Assembly (NCBI GenBank): GCA_011391085.1
Contig: JAABRD010000027.1
Location: 1-64,000, forward strand
DNA length: 64,000 bases
Origin: Thiotrichaceae bacterium
Lineage (GTDB): Bacteria; Pseudomonadota; Gammaproteobacteria; Beggiatoales; Beggiatoaceae
Direction of reading: 5' to 3'
Of the stretch, positions 31,032-41,919 are shown piece by piece; within the stretch, counting starts at the first letter, position 1; each line of letters starts with the position of its first letter. The notes under the pieces are model-generated. The model was given only the letters and a program-made list of their open reading frames with translations. It searched no databases and was not told where the DNA came from. Position numbers and translations under genes: made by a program.

Positions 31032-34000
31032 ATGACCCATCATGCCTTGCCACCCAGCCAAGGTTTATACGACCCATCGAAAGAACACGATTCCTGTGGC
31101 GTCGGTTTTGTCGTCCATATCAAAGGTCAAAAAAGTCATTCCATTATCACTCAGGGTTTGGAAATTCTAAAAAACTTAACCCATCGCGGTGCCACGGGTG
31201 CAGACCCGCTGGCTGGTGATGGGGCAGGCATTCTCATTCAAACGCCCGATGCCTTCCTTCGCCAAGAATGTGCGAAACTGGGTATCACGTTGCCACCCCT
31301 TGGGGAATACGGCGTAGGTATGATTTTCCTGCCGCAACCACCGCAAAGTCGTGCCGTCTGTGAACAACTTCTCGCCCAATATGTCGCCGCAGAAGGACAA
31401 ACGCTATTGGGTTGGCGTGACGTTCCCACTTATAATCAGGGACTCAGTCAAGGCGTCATCGCTATTCAGCCAATCATTCGGCAGGTGTTTGTGCAACGTG
31501 GCAAGAATTGTCCTGACCAAGACAGTTTTGAACGCAAACTCTTCGTCATTCGCAAACAAGTCGGACATGCCGTGCGCAAACTCCAACTGGAAGGTGGTAA
31601 GTCTTATTATGTGCCATCCTTCTCCAGTCGTACTCTCGTTTATAAAGGTATGTTTCTGGCAGATCAAGTGGAAAAGTTCTACCCAGACTTGAATGATGAA
31701 CGAACGGTGACGGCCCTGGCGTTGGTTCATCAACGCTTCTCTACCAACACCTTCCCCACCTGGGATTTAGCACATCCCTTCCGCATGATTGCCCATAATG
31801 GTGAAATCAACACCTTGCGGGGTAACATCAATTGGATGGCGGCCCGGCGTCATTCGATGGCTTCCGAAAAATTGCAGGAGGATTTGAATAAACTCTGGCC
31901 CTTAATTGTGGAAGGCCAATCGGATTCTGCAACGTTTGATAATGCGTTGGAACTTCTCGTGGCCGGCGGGTATCCCCTCGCCCATGCCATGATGCTTCTT
32001 ATCCCCGAAGCCTGGGCAGATAATCCACTGATGGATGAAAAACGGCGGGCCTTCTATGAATACCACGCGGCTTTGATGGAACCGTGGGATGGTCCTGCCG
32101 CGATTGCGTTCACGGATGGTCGTCAAATCGGTGCCACCTTAGACCGCAACGGCTTGCGGCCGGCCCGTTACGTTATCACCAATGATGACCACGTTATCAT
32201 GGCTTCCGAAGTCGGGGTATTAGAAATTCCGCAAGAGAAAATCGTCAAGAAGTGGCGGTTGCAACCAGGCAAAATGTTTCTGGTGGACACCGAACAAGGG
32301 CGTATTATTGACGATGCGGAACTGAAGGATCAATTGGCTAACAGCGCCCCTTATCAACAATGGCTAGAGGATTCCCAAATTCATCTGGAAAAACTTCCTC
32401 CAGAAGTGGCGGCCATGCCACCGAGTAAGGACATCTTGTTAGACCGTCAACAAGCCTTCGGTTACACTCAAGAAGACCTGAAATTTTTCCTCATTCCGAT
32501 GGTCGTCGGTGGTGAAGACCCGGTCGGTTCCATGGGTGCCGATGCCTCATTAGCGGTGCTGTCCAACCGGCCACGGCTCCTCTACGATTACTTTAAACAA
32601 AGTTTTGCCCAAGTCACCAACCCGGCCATTGACCCGATTCGTGAAGAACTCGTGATGTCGTTGGTCTCCCTGATTGGACCTAGACCTAACCTGTTTGGTG
32701 GCACCGGCAAAAAGGCCGACGGGAAACTTCACAAACGTTTAGAAGTGCATCAACCCATTCTCACCAATGTGGACTTGGAAAAAGTGCGGCGCATTGAAAC
32801 TCGTACTGAAGGTGCGTTTCACACGAAAACGTTAAGCACTTGCTATACCTCTGACCAAGGCGCGGCGGGTATGGTCAAAGCCTTGGAGAGACTTTGCGAA
32901 CAGGCCGACCGGGCCGTTTCAGATAAGTACAATATCCTCATCCTCTCCGACCGGGGTATGAATGCTGATTTCATTGCCATCCCTGCGCTACTAGCTACTT
33001 CCGCGGTGCATCAACATCTGATTCGCAAAGGTCTGCGTACTGAAACCGGCATCGTGGTAGAAACGGGGGAAGCGCGAGAAGTTCAACATGTCTGTCTATT
33101 GGCAGGCTATGGGGCGGAAGCGATTAATCCGTACTTGGCCTTTGATACCTTGTCTGCGATTCGTACCACCTTACCCCAAATCTTCACGGTGGAAGAACTT
33201 CATAAACGTTATATCAAAGCCCTGAACAAAGGTCTCCTCAAAGTGATGTCGAAAATGGGTATCTCAACCTATCAATCCTACTGCGGCGCCCAAATTTTTG
33301 ACGGGTTAGGATTGGCAGATGAGTTTTTAGACCAATACTTCACTGGCACGAAATGCAAAACCGGCGGGGTCGGATTGTCTGAAATTGCCGAAGAAACGAC
33401 CCGCCGGCATCGGCAAGCCTTTAGCAACCTGCATATTTACCGTGACGCCCTCGATGTGGGAGGTGAGTTTGCCTATCGGCAACGCGGTGAAAGTCATATC
33501 TGGACGCCAGAGACCATTAGCAAACTGCAACATGCCACTCGTAGCAATAGTCGGGCGTTGTATAACGACTTTGCCCGCATCATCAATGAACAAAATGAAC
33601 AACTCTTGACGTTGCGCGGCCTCTTTGAATTTCAATGGGCTTGGCAACCGGTGCCCCTGGAGGAAGTGGAACCCGCTTCCGAAATTATCAAACGGTTTGC
33701 CACGGGGGCCATGTCCTTTGGTTCCACTTCTTATGAGACGCACACCACTTTGGCATTGGCCATGAATCGGTTAGGAGGCAAGTCGAATACCGGTGAAGGC
33801 GGTGAAGAATCCGAACGCTTTAAACCGCTACCCAACGGCGATTCGACTCGTTCTGCCATCAAACAAGTCGCTTCCGGTCGCTTTGGCGTCACCGTGGAAT
33901 ATCTCGTCAATGCGGACGATATTCAAATCAAAATTTCCCAAGGGGCAAAACCTGGGGAAGGGGGACAATTACCAGGTCACAAGGTGGATAAAACGATTGC

Positions 34001-35687
34001 CCGGGTGCGCCACTCGACCCCTGGTGTCGGACTCATTTCGCCTCCTCCACACCATGATATTTACTCGATTGAGGACTTAGCACAACTCATTCACGATTTA
34101 AAAAATGTCAATCCGCGGGCCCGCATCAGTGTGAAACTGGTTTCTGAAATTGGAATTGGCACGATTGCCGCCGGTGTCTCCAAGGCACACGCGGACCACG
34201 TTACCATTTCTGGTTATGACGGTGGTACCGGGGCCAGTCCTATCACTTCCATTAAACACGCCGGTCTGCCTTGGGAAATTGGTTTGGCAGACACTCATCA
34301 AACGCTGGTTCTGAACCGACTGCGGGGTCGCATAGCGGTACAAACCGATGGTGGTTTGAGAACCGGGCGAGACGTGGTGATAGCGGCATTGCTGGGGGCG
34401 GACGAATTTGGTTTTGCCACGGCGCCTCTCATTGTGTTAGGGTGCTTGATGATGCGTAAATGTCATCTCAACACTTGCCCAGTCGGCGTGGCCACCCAAG
34501 ACCCGGAGTTACGCAAACGCTTCACTGGCAAACCTGAGTACCTGATGAACTACTTCTATTTCATTGCCGAAGAAGTGCGGGAACTGATGGCCAAACTCGG
34601 GTTCCGTACCGTCAATGAAATGATTGGTCGCACCGATAAACTCAATGTGCGCAAAGCTGTCAATCATTGGAAAGCCAAAGGACTCGATTTCTCGCGGATT
34701 CTCTATCGTCCCCAAGTCAGTGGTGACACCGCTATTTATAATTGTGAAAAACAAAATCACGGTTTGGAAAATGCGCTGGATCATCAACTGATTCAACTGG
34801 CTACTCCAGCTTTGGAGGAGGGGAAAGCAGTTCAGATTACAGTGCCAATTCGTAACAGCAACCGCACCGTGGGGGCCATGTTGTCTGGCGAAGTAGCCAA
34901 ACGTTATGGGTTTGCGGGCTTACCAGAGGATACCATCAATATTAAACTGACCGGTAGTGCCGGCCAAAGTTTTGGTGCCTTCTTAGCCAAAGGAGTGAGT
35001 CTGGAACTGATTGGCGATGCCAATGACTATGTGGGCAAAGGGTTAAGTGGTGGACGCATCATTATCACTCCCCCCAGTCAATGTCCCATCGTGCCAGAAG
35101 ACAACATTGTCATTGGTAACACGGTCCTCTATGGTGCCATCAGTGGTGAATGTTACTTTCGAGGGGTGGCGGGAGAACGTTTTGCGGTCCGTAATTCTGG
35201 TGCAGTAGCGGTGATTGAGGGTGTAGGTGACCACGGTTGCGAATACATGACTGGCGGTGTCGTAGTCGTCATTGGCCAAACGGGTCGTAACTTTGCCGCA
35301 GGAATGAGTGGTGGCATTGCCTACGTTCTCGACGAGAAAGGGGATTTTGAGAAGCATCGTTGTAACCGCACCATGGTAGAAATGGAACGGATTCCAACCA
35401 GTGGTCGGGCAATTGGTAGCGACTTGGAATCTTTGAGTTTAGAACAGGTCATGCAAGACTCGTTAAGTCAAGATGAAGTGCGTCTAAACTGGTTGATTCG
35501 GCAGCATTTGCACCACACCAAAAGTAGCGTGGCACAGAAGATTTTGGAGAAGTGGTCTGAGTATCTGCCGCGTTTTGTGAAAATTGTCCCAATTGATTAC
35601 CGGCGGGCGTTGCTACAGTTGCAAAAGGAGAAGGAAGCCGAAAAGGAAGTTGTCAGTATGAGTCGTGAACAACGGCTGGCGGCTTAG
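31032..35687 (+). CDS. gltB: glutamate synthase (NADPH) large subunit
   Basis: 1551 aa, the normal GltB size. It converts glutamine and 2-oxoglutarate to two glutamates with electrons from GltD. The N-terminal class II glutaminase domain needs Cys in HDSCGVGF (cleaved propeptide or close to it, here about residue 22), with [11 protein letters not shown] and [12 protein letters not shown]. The FMN/synthase domain includes [19 protein letters not shown], and the 3Fe-4S cysteines are in [13 protein letters not shown] (with an earlier Cys). The C-terminal GXGXG beta-helix (about 1240-1490) follows. RBS TAGGAG is 10 bases before the ATG. gltD is not adjacent; the next gene is unrelated and preceded by a hairpin. 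Confidence 0.97.
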   Translation: MTHHALPPSQGLYDPSKEHDSCGVGFVVHIKGQKSHSIITQGLEILKNLTHRGATGADPLAGDGAGILIQTPDAFLRQECAKLGITLPPLGEYGVGMIFLPQPPQSRAVCEQLLAQYVAAEGQTLLGWRDVPTYNQGLSQGVIAIQPIIRQVFVQRGKNCPDQDSFERKLFVIRKQVGHAVRKLQLEGGKSYYVPSFSSRTLVYKGMFLADQVEKFYPDLNDERTVTALALVHQRFSTNTFPTWDLAHPFRMIAHNGEINTLRGNINWMAARRHSMASEKLQEDLNKLWPLIVEGQSDSATFDNALELLVAGGYPLAHAMMLLIPEAWADNPLMDEKRRAFYEYHAALMEPWDGPAAIAFTDGRQIGATLDRNGLRPARYVITNDDHVIMASEVGVLEIPQEKIVKKWRLQPGKMFLVDTEQGRIIDDAELKDQLANSAPYQQWLEDSQIHLEKLPPEVAAMPPSKDILLDRQQAFGYTQEDLKFFLIPMVVGGEDPVGSMGADASLAVLSNRPRLLYDYFKQSFAQVTNPAIDPIREELVMSLVSLIGPRPNLFGGTGKKADGKLHKRLEVHQPILTNVDLEKVRRIETRTEGAFHTKTLSTCYTSDQGAAGMVKALERLCEQADRAVSDKYNILILSDRGMNADFIAIPALLATSAVHQHLIRKGLRTETGIVVETGEAREVQHVCLLAGYGAEAINPYLAFDTLSAIRTTLPQIFTVEELHKRYIKALNKGLLKVMSKMGISTYQSYCGAQIFDGLGLADEFLDQYFTGTKCKTGGVGLSEIAEETTRRHRQAFSNLHIYRDALDVGGEFAYRQRGESHIWTPETISKLQHATRSNSRALYNDFARIINEQNEQLLTLRGLFEFQWAWQPVPLEEVEPASEIIKRFATGAMSFGSTSYETHTTLALAMNRLGGKSNTGEGGEESERFKPLPNGDSTRSAIKQVASGRFGVTVEYLVNADDIQIKISQGAKPGEGGQLPGHKVDKTIARVRHSTPGVGLISPPPHHDIYSIEDLAQLIHDLKNVNPRARISVKLVSEIGIGTIAAGVSKAHADHVTISGYDGGTGASPITSIKHAGLPWEIGLADTHQTLVLNRLRGRIAVQTDGGLRTGRDVVIAALLGADEFGFATAPLIVLGCLMMRKCHLNTCPVGVATQDPELRKRFTGKPEYLMNYFYFIAEEVRELMAKLGFRTVNEMIGRTDKLNVRKAVNHWKAKGLDFSRILYRPQVSGDTAIYNCEKQNHGLENALDHQLIQLATPALEEGKAVQITVPIRNSNRTVGAMLSGEVAKRYGFAGLPEDTINIKLTGSAGQSFGAFLAKGVSLELIGDANDYVGKGLSGGRIIITPPSQCPIVPEDNIVIGNTVLYGAISGECYFRGVAGERFAVRNSGAVAVIEGVGDHGCEYMTGGVVVVIGQTGRNFAAGMSGGIAYVLDEKGDFEKHRCNRTMVEMERIPTSGRAIGSDLESLSLEQVMQDSLSQDEVRLNWLIRQHLHHTKSSVAQKILEKWSEYLPRFVKIVPIDYRRALLQLQKEKEAEKEVVSMSREQRLAA

Positions 35688-35697
35688 TGAAGAAGAA

Positions 35698-35736
35698 ATT
35701 CAGGGGACTTTCACAGTTTGTAGCGAAGTCCCCTGA
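35698..35736 (+). terminator. hairpin after gltB
   Basis: TTCAGGGGACTT, a 15-base loop, AAGTCCCCTGAA, starting 10 bases after the gltB stop. No clear T-run, so termination strength is uncertain. Confidence 0.55.
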
Positions 35737-35859
35737 AGTTGTTCTGGACGTTATTCACTATTGTAGCGCGAACTTTGGCAATGAGAACTGCGGTTGACTT
35801 TCTCAATTGGTGCTAAACTTCACTCAAGTTAGATTTACATTTCCGACAGGAGACTTTCA

Positions 35860-36822
35860 ATGGCAATGTTATTACCGACTCCTCAATATCAAGCGCGTCC
35901 AACGATTTTGACTCACCTACTTCATACGAAAGAAGTGGCGCCGTCGGTCGTGTGTGAAGCCGAATATTGGGAGAAATATTATGAAGACTCAGACCATCAT
36001 TATGAATGGAACAACGGCTATTTGGAGGAGAAAGGCGTGTCTGATAAACTGACCTTGTTTAGTTATGAATGGTTTTTTGAACTGTTACGAAATTATTTAC
36101 GAGTGACCCAGGTCGGCCAACTGGTGGCCCTGGAAACTGGTTTTCGGTTAGCCTTACCTCATAAAGTAACCATTCGCAAACCTGACTTGGGTGTGATACT
36201 GAAAAGCAATCCGGTACCGTGGAACGATACCGATAATTCCTTCCGTGGCATTTGTGATCTCTGCGTGGAAGCGTTGTCCGATTCCACCAAACAGGAAATG
36301 GAACGCGACACCAAAATCAAGTTCAAAGAGTATGCGCAAATTGGGGTACCAGAATATTACATTTTGTATGCCCACGGGGAACCGCAACAGTTTTATCGTC
36401 TCACGTCTGCCGGAACGTATGTGCCTATTCAACCTGTTTCTGGAGACCTGATTTGTTCGACGGTCCTTCCTGGTTTTCAATTTCGAGTGTCGGACTTGCA
36501 ACGGCAACCATCACCGGAAGAGATGAGTGAGGATCGGGTTTATCAAGGCTTTATGTTGCCCGCGTTGCAAGCCGAAAAACAGGCGCGACAATGGGTGGAA
36601 CAACTTCTGACACAGGAGAAAGAGGCCCGACAAGTGGCTGAAGTTCAGGCACGACAGGCTGAATTTCAGTCGCACCAGGCTGAGGTTCGTGCGCAACAAG
36701 AATGGCAGGCACGCCAATTTGCGGAACTGCAAGTGCAACAAGAACGAGAGGCTCGACAAGCGGTTGAGGCGAGACTTCAACAATTAGAGGCGGAGTTAGT
36801 AAAACTCCGCCAACAACAGTGA
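35860..36822 (+). CDS. Uma2-family restriction-endonuclease-like protein with coiled-coil tail
   Basis: 320 aa. The Uma2 (DUF820) PD-(D/E)xK nuclease fold is recognised from WEKYYEDSDHHYEWNNGYLEE, the metal-binding IRKPDLGVIL (about 108-116), LCVEALSDSTKQEMERD and KFKEYAQIGVPEYYIL. After about residue 225 there is a Gln/Glu/Ala/Arg-rich coiled coil built from ARQxxE heptads to the C-terminus, a frequent appendage of these proteins. Uma2 proteins are abundant in cyanobacteria and large sulfur bacteria; the function is unproven, with nuclease and mobile-element roles proposed. RBS CAGGAGA precedes the ATG. It stands alone downstream of gltB. Confidence 0.85.
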   Translation: MAMLLPTPQYQARPTILTHLLHTKEVAPSVVCEAEYWEKYYEDSDHHYEWNNGYLEEKGVSDKLTLFSYEWFFELLRNYLRVTQVGQLVALETGFRLALPHKVTIRKPDLGVILKSNPVPWNDTDNSFRGICDLCVEALSDSTKQEMERDTKIKFKEYAQIGVPEYYILYAHGEPQQFYRLTSAGTYVPIQPVSGDLICSTVLPGFQFRVSDLQRQPSPEEMSEDRVYQGFMLPALQAEKQARQWVEQLLTQEKEARQVAEVQARQAEFQSHQAEVRAQQEWQARQFAELQVQQEREARQAVEARLQQLEAELVKLRQQQ

Positions 36823-36930
36823 TGGTCAATAGATTCAGGAGTTCTTCGCTGTGCTTTGTCCCCCCATTGTAAGGCCACGTTTTGAACTCTTGAATTAAGA
36901 GACAATTGAGATGTCTAAAAATTTGGATAG

Positions 36931-37090
36931 GGATGCAATATGGGTGAAATATCGTGCGGTTTCTCTTAGGTCTGGAACTCTGATTGAGATGATTAAATGA
37001 GGACTCTGAACGGAGGCTTGACTAATCAAAGTCCATCTGAAAATCATTCTAATCAGAGTTCAGACAGAGAACCCACATTGCATCACTACC
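36931..37090. repeat. ~150-bp MITE-like element, complete copy
   Basis: Ends GGATGCAATATGGGT and ACCCACATTGCATCACTACC are inverted repeats of each other. The interior (TGAAAATCATTCTAATCAGA, TCATTTAATCATC...) matches 20004-20150 in reverse orientation with few differences. It lies directly after a short spacer behind the Uma2 gene. The spacer 36823-36930 shows nothing else. Confidence 0.8.
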
Positions 37091-37100
37091 AAAATTTGTG

Positions 37101-38294
37101 CTAAGGATGGTTCTCTTTATAAAATTTCGGCAATGATTGCACCGTATCCTCTATCCAAACCTTGATTGCCTCCTGTAAAGCCAATCCTATTGCGGTTTCC
37201 CACTCTTTTTGAGTAGTCGTCAAAGCCTCTTTGACATCCGCCAGAAACGCTTCTCGTTGAGTCAGTTCCATCCCTTCATTGAGAATATAATCAATTCCCA
37301 ATCCTGTGGCAGCACCTATCACAGTGCCGAGAGGACCGCCTAGCGTACCCACGGCGCCCCCTGAACCTGCTAATACGGCTTTAGAGACGAAGGGGGCCGA
37401 AAATTTGGCTAACAATCCTTTGCTAGTGGCACTGGCCACCGTTTTGCCGGCCATACTCTTTCCAGCGGCACTGGCTACAGTTTTACCTGCGACGGCCCCT
37501 CCGGCGATTAGTGTTGCACCGACGGTTGCGCCCTTGACACCTTTTTCATACTCTGCTAAATTAATTTTTTGCCATTGACTTTCCCAGTCTAACGTCAACT
37601 CCACCGTCCCCGGCGCGGGGGTTGTCAAGAGAGTCGTGGAACGGGCCAAAAACGCCTGAAATTCAGTTTGTAAAGAGGAGACGATGGTCAAATAATCGCG
37701 ATGGGCAGTGTGTAGCACTTCGCGAAACGTTGCTTGCAGTTGTGGGTCTGTCACCTCTGGACGCAAGACGATTTGTTCATAATGCTGATGTAGATAGGCT
37801 TCGACATCGTATGCGACGGCCTCTGTTAAACTCATCGCTTCAACACTCAAAGCATGTTGGGTTGCGGAAGCTGTCGCCTCCCATAAAATTTGATAGGTAG
37901 TCGGATAGGCAAAATACCAGTCAGCAAAACGATCAATGTAAGGATTGAGATTATTAAATATCTCAGTCAGTTGGGCATGTAAATGTTTCTCAGTTTGAGT
38001 CAGCAATTGTGCTTTTGCTTTCTCCAAAGTTGCCACTTGCTGATTCACAAAAGTGGAATAGTCTTGACTATTGGCAATGACACGAACCATTTGACCGGCT
38101 TGGTTTTTATACACTAAAGTGACTTGAGGTGGGACTTGGGAGTGAATCCCAGTCTTTATCACAGAGTTGTCGGAATGGACGGTTTGGTGATAGCGGACCC
38201 GCACTAAGAGGCTATCATACCATTGCCTGCCAAATGTTAAAGCTAACAACACTGTCATCACAGTGAGGACGGCTAGAAAAATACTTTTGGTCAT
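37101..38294 (-). CDS. membrane-anchored protein with glycine/alanine-rich hydrophobic segment
   Basis: 397 aa. An N-terminal transmembrane anchor (about 5-22: FLAVLTVMTVLLALTFG) is followed by a mostly helical domain (about 60-210) and then a Gly/Ala/Ser-rich segment (about 222-325) with repeats AGKTVASA, AGKSMAGKTVASA and a TLGGPLGTVIGAATGLGIDY stretch that could insert in membranes. It ends with an amphipathic helix region. No family is recognised; the glycine-rich hydrophobic region recalls colicin/pore-type or phage tape-like proteins, but this is speculation. Standalone minus-strand gene. Confidence 0.7.
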   Translation of the reverse strand: MTKSIFLAVLTVMTVLLALTFGRQWYDSLLVRVRYHQTVHSDNSVIKTGIHSQVPPQVTLVYKNQAGQMVRVIANSQDYSTFVNQQVATLEKAKAQLLTQTEKHLHAQLTEIFNNLNPYIDRFADWYFAYPTTYQILWEATASATQHALSVEAMSLTEAVAYDVEAYLHQHYEQIVLRPEVTDPQLQATFREVLHTAHRDYLTIVSSLQTEFQAFLARSTTLLTTPAPGTVELTLDWESQWQKINLAEYEKGVKGATVGATLIAGGAVAGKTVASAAGKSMAGKTVASATSKGLLAKFSAPFVSKAVLAGSGGAVGTLGGPLGTVIGAATGLGIDYILNEGMELTQREAFLADVKEALTTTQKEWETAIGLALQEAIKVWIEDTVQSLPKFYKENHP

Positions 38295-38346
38295 AACTTC
38301 AATGATGGATAATAGGTTGAGTACCGAAATACTATAACATGAAAAA

Positions 38347-38410
38347 CCAGGAGTCCGTCGAATTCCAGATCGAATTCCAGGAGTCCAAAGCCACGCTTTG
38401 GACTTCTGGG
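38347..38410. repeat. CCAGGAGTCCAAAGC hairpin element
   Basis: CCAGGAGTCCAAAGCCACGC and TTTGGACTTCTGG form a hairpin at 38377-38410, preceded by a partial second left half (CCAGGAGTCCGTCGAATTCC). Same family as 57337-57369. Confidence 0.7.
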
Positions 38411-38451
38411 GATGGTGTGAGACTCATGGAGAGTGAGGGTGAATTGTAAAA

Positions 38452-39444
38452 ATGCTTGCGCACTATCTTAATAAAATCATTCAAGGGGATTGTCTGGAAT
38501 TGTTAAAACAAATACCAGCAAACAGTATCGACATGACCTTTGCGGATCCACCGTTTAATTTGAAGAAAGGTTATAAAAGTTATCGCGACCAGTTGGCTTT
38601 ACAAGAATATCTGCATTGGTGTGAACAGTGGATTTTCGAAATGGTGCGCATTACGAAACCGACAGGTTCAATTTTTCTACATAACATTCCGAAATGGTTG
38701 TCCTATTATGCCAGCTTTTTGAATCAAATCGCAGATTTCAAACATTGGATTAGTTGGGACGCTCCAACTTCGCCGATGGGGAAGACCTTGCAACCGAATC
38801 ATTACGGCATTTTGTTTTATGCCAAAGAGGCTAACCAATTGAAATTTTATGAAGTTCGTTATCCTCATAAACGAGATCGCAAGAGTAGTTATTTGTTAAA
38901 AGATTATGGCGGCAAAAAAACCATTTTGCATCCTTATGGTTCATTGGTGTCGGATGTGTGGACCGATATTCATCGCGTCAGGCACAATAAACATCGGGAT
39001 GAACACCCTTGTCAGTTGCCAATTCATTTGTTGGAAAGGATTATCTTGATGACCACGGATGAAAATGATATTGTGTTAGACCCCTTTTCTGGAACTGGAA
39101 CAACCGCTATTGCGGCAAAACGGTTAGGTCGGAATTACATTGGTTTAGAACTGGATGCCGATTATGTGCAAATTGCGGAGAAGAAACTGGCACAAGAGTC
39201 CTCTTGTTCAAAATTAGGTGATTGGTGGGTCAGTTTTTTCCTAAATCAGGTGGTTACCTTACGAGATGAAGATTGGCAATATTTGCAAGCATTTTTCGAC
39301 ATACCTGCCAAACCTCAAGAGGTGGATGCGAAACCCATTGTGTTGAAACCGACGGCCCCAGTTTCAGTCCCTTTGAGAAGTCATGGTAAAGCGGTGATTC
39401 AAAAAAAAGGACAAAGTGACAGTTGGCAGGATGGGTTATTTTAA
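38452..39444 (+). CDS. site-specific DNA methyltransferase (N4-cytosine/N6-adenine, beta type), solitary
   Basis: 330 aa. Catalytic motif IV FADPPFN (about 30-36) is N-terminal and the AdoMet-binding motif I DPFSGTGTTAIAAKRLGR is C-terminal (about 205-225), the beta-class order. GDCLELLKQIPANSIDMT is the usual N-terminal motif, and WTDIHRVRHNKHRDEHPCQLP a conserved substrate-loop region. After about residue 260 a short extra domain ends in QKKGQSDSW. No restriction enzyme gene is adjacent, so it is an orphan or regulatory methyltransferase. Recognition site not predictable. Confidence 0.88.
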   Translation: MLAHYLNKIIQGDCLELLKQIPANSIDMTFADPPFNLKKGYKSYRDQLALQEYLHWCEQWIFEMVRITKPTGSIFLHNIPKWLSYYASFLNQIADFKHWISWDAPTSPMGKTLQPNHYGILFYAKEANQLKFYEVRYPHKRDRKSSYLLKDYGGKKTILHPYGSLVSDVWTDIHRVRHNKHRDEHPCQLPIHLLERIILMTTDENDIVLDPFSGTGTTAIAAKRLGRNYIGLELDADYVQIAEKKLAQESSCSKLGDWWVSFFLNQVVTLRDEDWQYLQAFFDIPAKPQEVDAKPIVLKPTAPVSVPLRSHGKAVIQKKGQSDSWQDGLF

Positions 39445-39465
39445 GAGGAGGCAAAGCTAATACTT

Positions 39466-39660
39466 GAACCTATCCCAAAAATGATTTTCTCGAAAATGCA
39501 CCGGTGGTGTGGAGGCTTTAGCCGGCTGACAGTAGGCGCCCCCCGTCTTTCCCAACGTGCAGGGTCTGCCTACTGTCAGCCGGCTAAAGCCTCCACTCCA
39601 CCATGGCCCGGTTGGGATAGGTTCTTTGGATTCGAGACCATTATTCATTATTCATTATTC
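39466..39660. repeat. element with GAACCTATCCCAA ends around a CTTTAGCC hairpin, then TTATTCA heptamers
   Basis: GAACCTATCCCAA (39466-39478) and TTGGGATAGGTTC (39612-39624) are exact inverse ends. Inside are GGAGGCTTTAGCCGGCTGACAGTAGGC and the inverse, so this is one nested or composite element. TTATTCA-type heptamers (39641-39667) precede the pyrF start. A lone end occurs at 319-332 and a partial one at 40762-40772. Confidence 0.8.
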
Positions 39661-39678
39661 ATTATCCCATTATCCCCA

Positions 39679-40377
39679 ATGACTCCTATTATTATCGCCT
39701 TAGACTATCCTGATCCTAAATTAGCTTTATCCTTGACGAAACAACTTGACCCACAACACTGTCGTCTGAAAATTGGTAAAGAATTGTTCACCCGTAGCGG
39801 TCCGCCATTGGTGGAAGAACTTGTCAAACAGGGGTTTGACATTTTTTTAGATTTAAAGTTTCACGACATTCCGAACACGGTAGCCCGCGCTTGTGAAGCC
39901 GCGGCCCAGTTAGGTGTGTGGATGATCAATGTCCATGCTTTAGGGGGACGCCAGATGTTATTGGCGGCCCGCGAAGCAGTGGCAAAGTATTCTCCACAGC
40001 CCTTACTGGTCGCGGTCACTCTTCTCACCAGTTTAGAACGGAATGACATTTATGCAATTGGTTTACATGGAGAACTGGATGAAAACGTCCTTCGGTTAGC
40101 CCGTCTTGCCGATGCTTGTGGGCTAGATGGAGTAGTCTGTTCGCCTTGGGAGATTGCACTGATTAGGAAAACGTTGGGCAATTCTTTCACATTGGTAACG
40201 CCCGGCATTCGTCCAGCAAGCAGTGCGACAAATGACCAAAAACGTATTATGACGCCTGCCCAGGCGGTACAGTTGGGTGCCAATTATCTGGTGATTGGAC
40301 GTCCTATCACGGCGGCACCGGCACCGTTGCAGGCGTTGTTGGAAATAGAGGAAACGATAAGAGAAACGCGAGACTAG
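39679..40377 (+). CDS. pyrF: orotidine 5'-phosphate decarboxylase
   Basis: 232 aa, standard length. It decarboxylates OMP to UMP in pyrimidine synthesis. Start at the ATG giving [13 protein letters not shown], which places the first catalytic region correctly; upstream in-frame ATG at 39481 lies in a repeat element. Catalytic Lys/Asp motif [12 protein letters not shown] (about 55-67), [22 protein letters not shown] and IGRPI phosphate-binding motifs are all intact. Repeats flank it on both sides, so it is likely monocistronic. Confidence 0.96.
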   Translation: MTPIIIALDYPDPKLALSLTKQLDPQHCRLKIGKELFTRSGPPLVEELVKQGFDIFLDLKFHDIPNTVARACEAAAQLGVWMINVHALGGRQMLLAAREAVAKYSPQPLLVAVTLLTSLERNDIYAIGLHGELDENVLRLARLADACGLDGVVCSPWEIALIRKTLGNSFTLVTPGIRPASSATNDQKRIMTPAQAVQLGANYLVIGRPITAAPAPLQALLEIEETIRETRD

Positions 40378-40770
40378 AGGCGTTGGCTACAATGCCAATG
40401 AGTGGCGAAACAATTAAAATAGCGGTGGACTAGAGGCTTTAGCCGGTGGGGGGGCATTGCGATTTCAATTATCTTCCCCCCTCCAGCTAAAGCCTCAATG
40501 CCATTAAGTTAAGGAATGAAATAAGTTAAGGAATGCAAGTGGCCAAAGAATTAAAATGGCGGTGGACTGGAGGCTTCAGCCGGTGGGGAGTCCCGTGTTC
40601 TCAATATCTGTTCTGCACCCTCCGGCTAAAGCCTCTAGTCCACCTGTCGATTCATTTCAGGTGCTTTTTCCCTTAACTGAATGGCATTGCGGGCCAAAGC
40701 CTCTAGTCCGCCGCCATTTTAAATGCCTCTAGTCCACCGCCATTAAACCACCGCCATTTTTAGGATAGGT
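40378..40770. repeat. cluster of CTAGAGGCTTTAGCC-type elements
   Basis: At least three hairpin copies: 40428-40495 (GGACTAGAGGCTTTAGCCGGTGG with a C/T-rich loop), 40561-40642 and partial ones to 40740, interspersed with CAATGCCATTAAGTTAAGG and ATTAAAATGGCGGTGGACT segments repeated two to three times. GGATAGGTTC at 40763-40772 overlaps the end of rdgC. No gene. Confidence 0.75.
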
Positions 40771-41700
40771 TCAACGCATCTTCTCGTAAGCCTTCTCATC
40801 CTCCCCTCCAAATATTTCCAAACACCGGTTTATCAAAGTGGCTAACTCTCCCGTCATGATTGCAAAGTCGGTATCAAATCGTTGAGAGTGGGTCTCGACA
40901 TTAATATCACTGACTTGTTCTTGAATCGCATCTAAAAATTGTAAATGTCTCATCACTAACTCGTCGTCAATCACTAACCCAATGCGACTGTTCCACTTTA
41001 ATGCCAGACGAGTGACTAATTTACCAGCTTCCAAATGCGCCTGAATTTCTTCGGCTAACAGGTCTTGCCGCTTGCAATTGACGACGGCGCCTTCTACGGA
41101 AGAGTCCACCAGTTCACAAGCGTCTGCCAGTTCAAAATCCGTCGGGCAACTGTCGGAGTCGGTTAACCATTGGGTCATCACCCGTGCGGGCGAATCTTGC
41201 AACTTGGGTGGAGTCACTGGCAAATGTCCCAAGGTGTTGCGCAACAGGGTGATAAAGTCTTCGGATTTTTTCCGGCTGGCCGTGTCAATGAGTAACCAAC
41301 CGTGCCGAGTGTCAAGGTAAGCATATTGATAGGTGGAACGGGTGAACGCCCGTGGTATCAATTCTTGAAGAACCTCTTCACGAATTTCGTCTTTTTCTTT
41401 CTTCCGCACTTTTCGCAATTGTTGCGTTTCAATTTCTTCTACCTTTTCATTGACAAATTCACGAATGACAGAGGCAGGCAAAATTTTTTCTTCGCGCCGG
41501 GCGGTTATCATAAAACATTTTTGGGCCACGTGACACAAGGATTCACTGTCTTTTCCTAACGGTGAGACCCAACCTTGACTGTCCATTGCCATGCGACCAC
41601 AAGGTTGAAAGGCATCCTCTTGGAGTTTTTGTTCGAACTCTTTCGCAGTTAATGTGAAAGGTTTCAGAAAACGATAAATATGTAGATTTTTGAACCACAT
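40771..41700 (-). CDS. rdgC: recombination-associated protein RdgC
   Basis: 309 aa, family length about 300. RdgC forms ring-shaped dimers that coat double-stranded DNA and modulates RecA. The N-terminal motif MWFKNLHIYRFLKPF and the FQPCGRMAMDSQGWVSPLG block are diagnostic. TYQYAYLDTRHGWLLIDTAS and the C-terminal FAIMTGELATLI also fit. The start ATG directly follows TAACTGA heptamers (as read on the minus strand), with no classical Shine-Dalgarno. The last codons overlap a repeat end (GATAGGTTC). Confidence 0.93.
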   Translation of the reverse strand: MWFKNLHIYRFLKPFTLTAKEFEQKLQEDAFQPCGRMAMDSQGWVSPLGKDSESLCHVAQKCFMITARREEKILPASVIREFVNEKVEEIETQQLRKVRKKEKDEIREEVLQELIPRAFTRSTYQYAYLDTRHGWLLIDTASRKKSEDFITLLRNTLGHLPVTPPKLQDSPARVMTQWLTDSDSCPTDFELADACELVDSSVEGAVVNCKRQDLLAEEIQAHLEAGKLVTRLALKWNSRIGLVIDDELVMRHLQFLDAIQEQVSDINVETHSQRFDTDFAIMTGELATLINRCLEIFGGEDEKAYEKMR

Positions 41701-41900
41701 GGTTGTTAGTTATTTCAGTTATCAGTTATCAGTTATCAGTTGGGTGGACGAGAGGCTTTAGCCGGTGGACTAGAGGCTTTAGCCGGTGGTAGGCGTACCC
41801 CATACTTTAATCGTGTGCCCCTTCACCGGCTAAAGCCTCTAGTCCCGCGACATATTGCAATAGGTGGACGAGAGGCAGTTTTAGCCTCTAGTCCCGTGAA
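41701..41900. repeat. TAACTGA heptamers and CTAGAGGCTTTAGCC hairpin upstream of rdgC
   Basis: TCAGTTA is repeated at 41715, 41722 and 41729 with a partial fourth at 41736; on the minus strand these are TAACTGA units 15-36 bases upstream of rdgC. Then GGACGAGAGGCTTTAGCCGG / GACTAGAGGCTTTAGCCGG pair with CCGGCTAAAGCCTCTAGTCC at about 41827-41846, with a second partial copy to 41900. Confidence 0.8.
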
Positions 41901-41919
41901 AAAGGGCTTCATATTTGTC

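Noticed and set aside
33327-33743. 138-aa minus-strand frame inside gltB
   Set aside because: Shadow of a strongly supported gene with no RBS.
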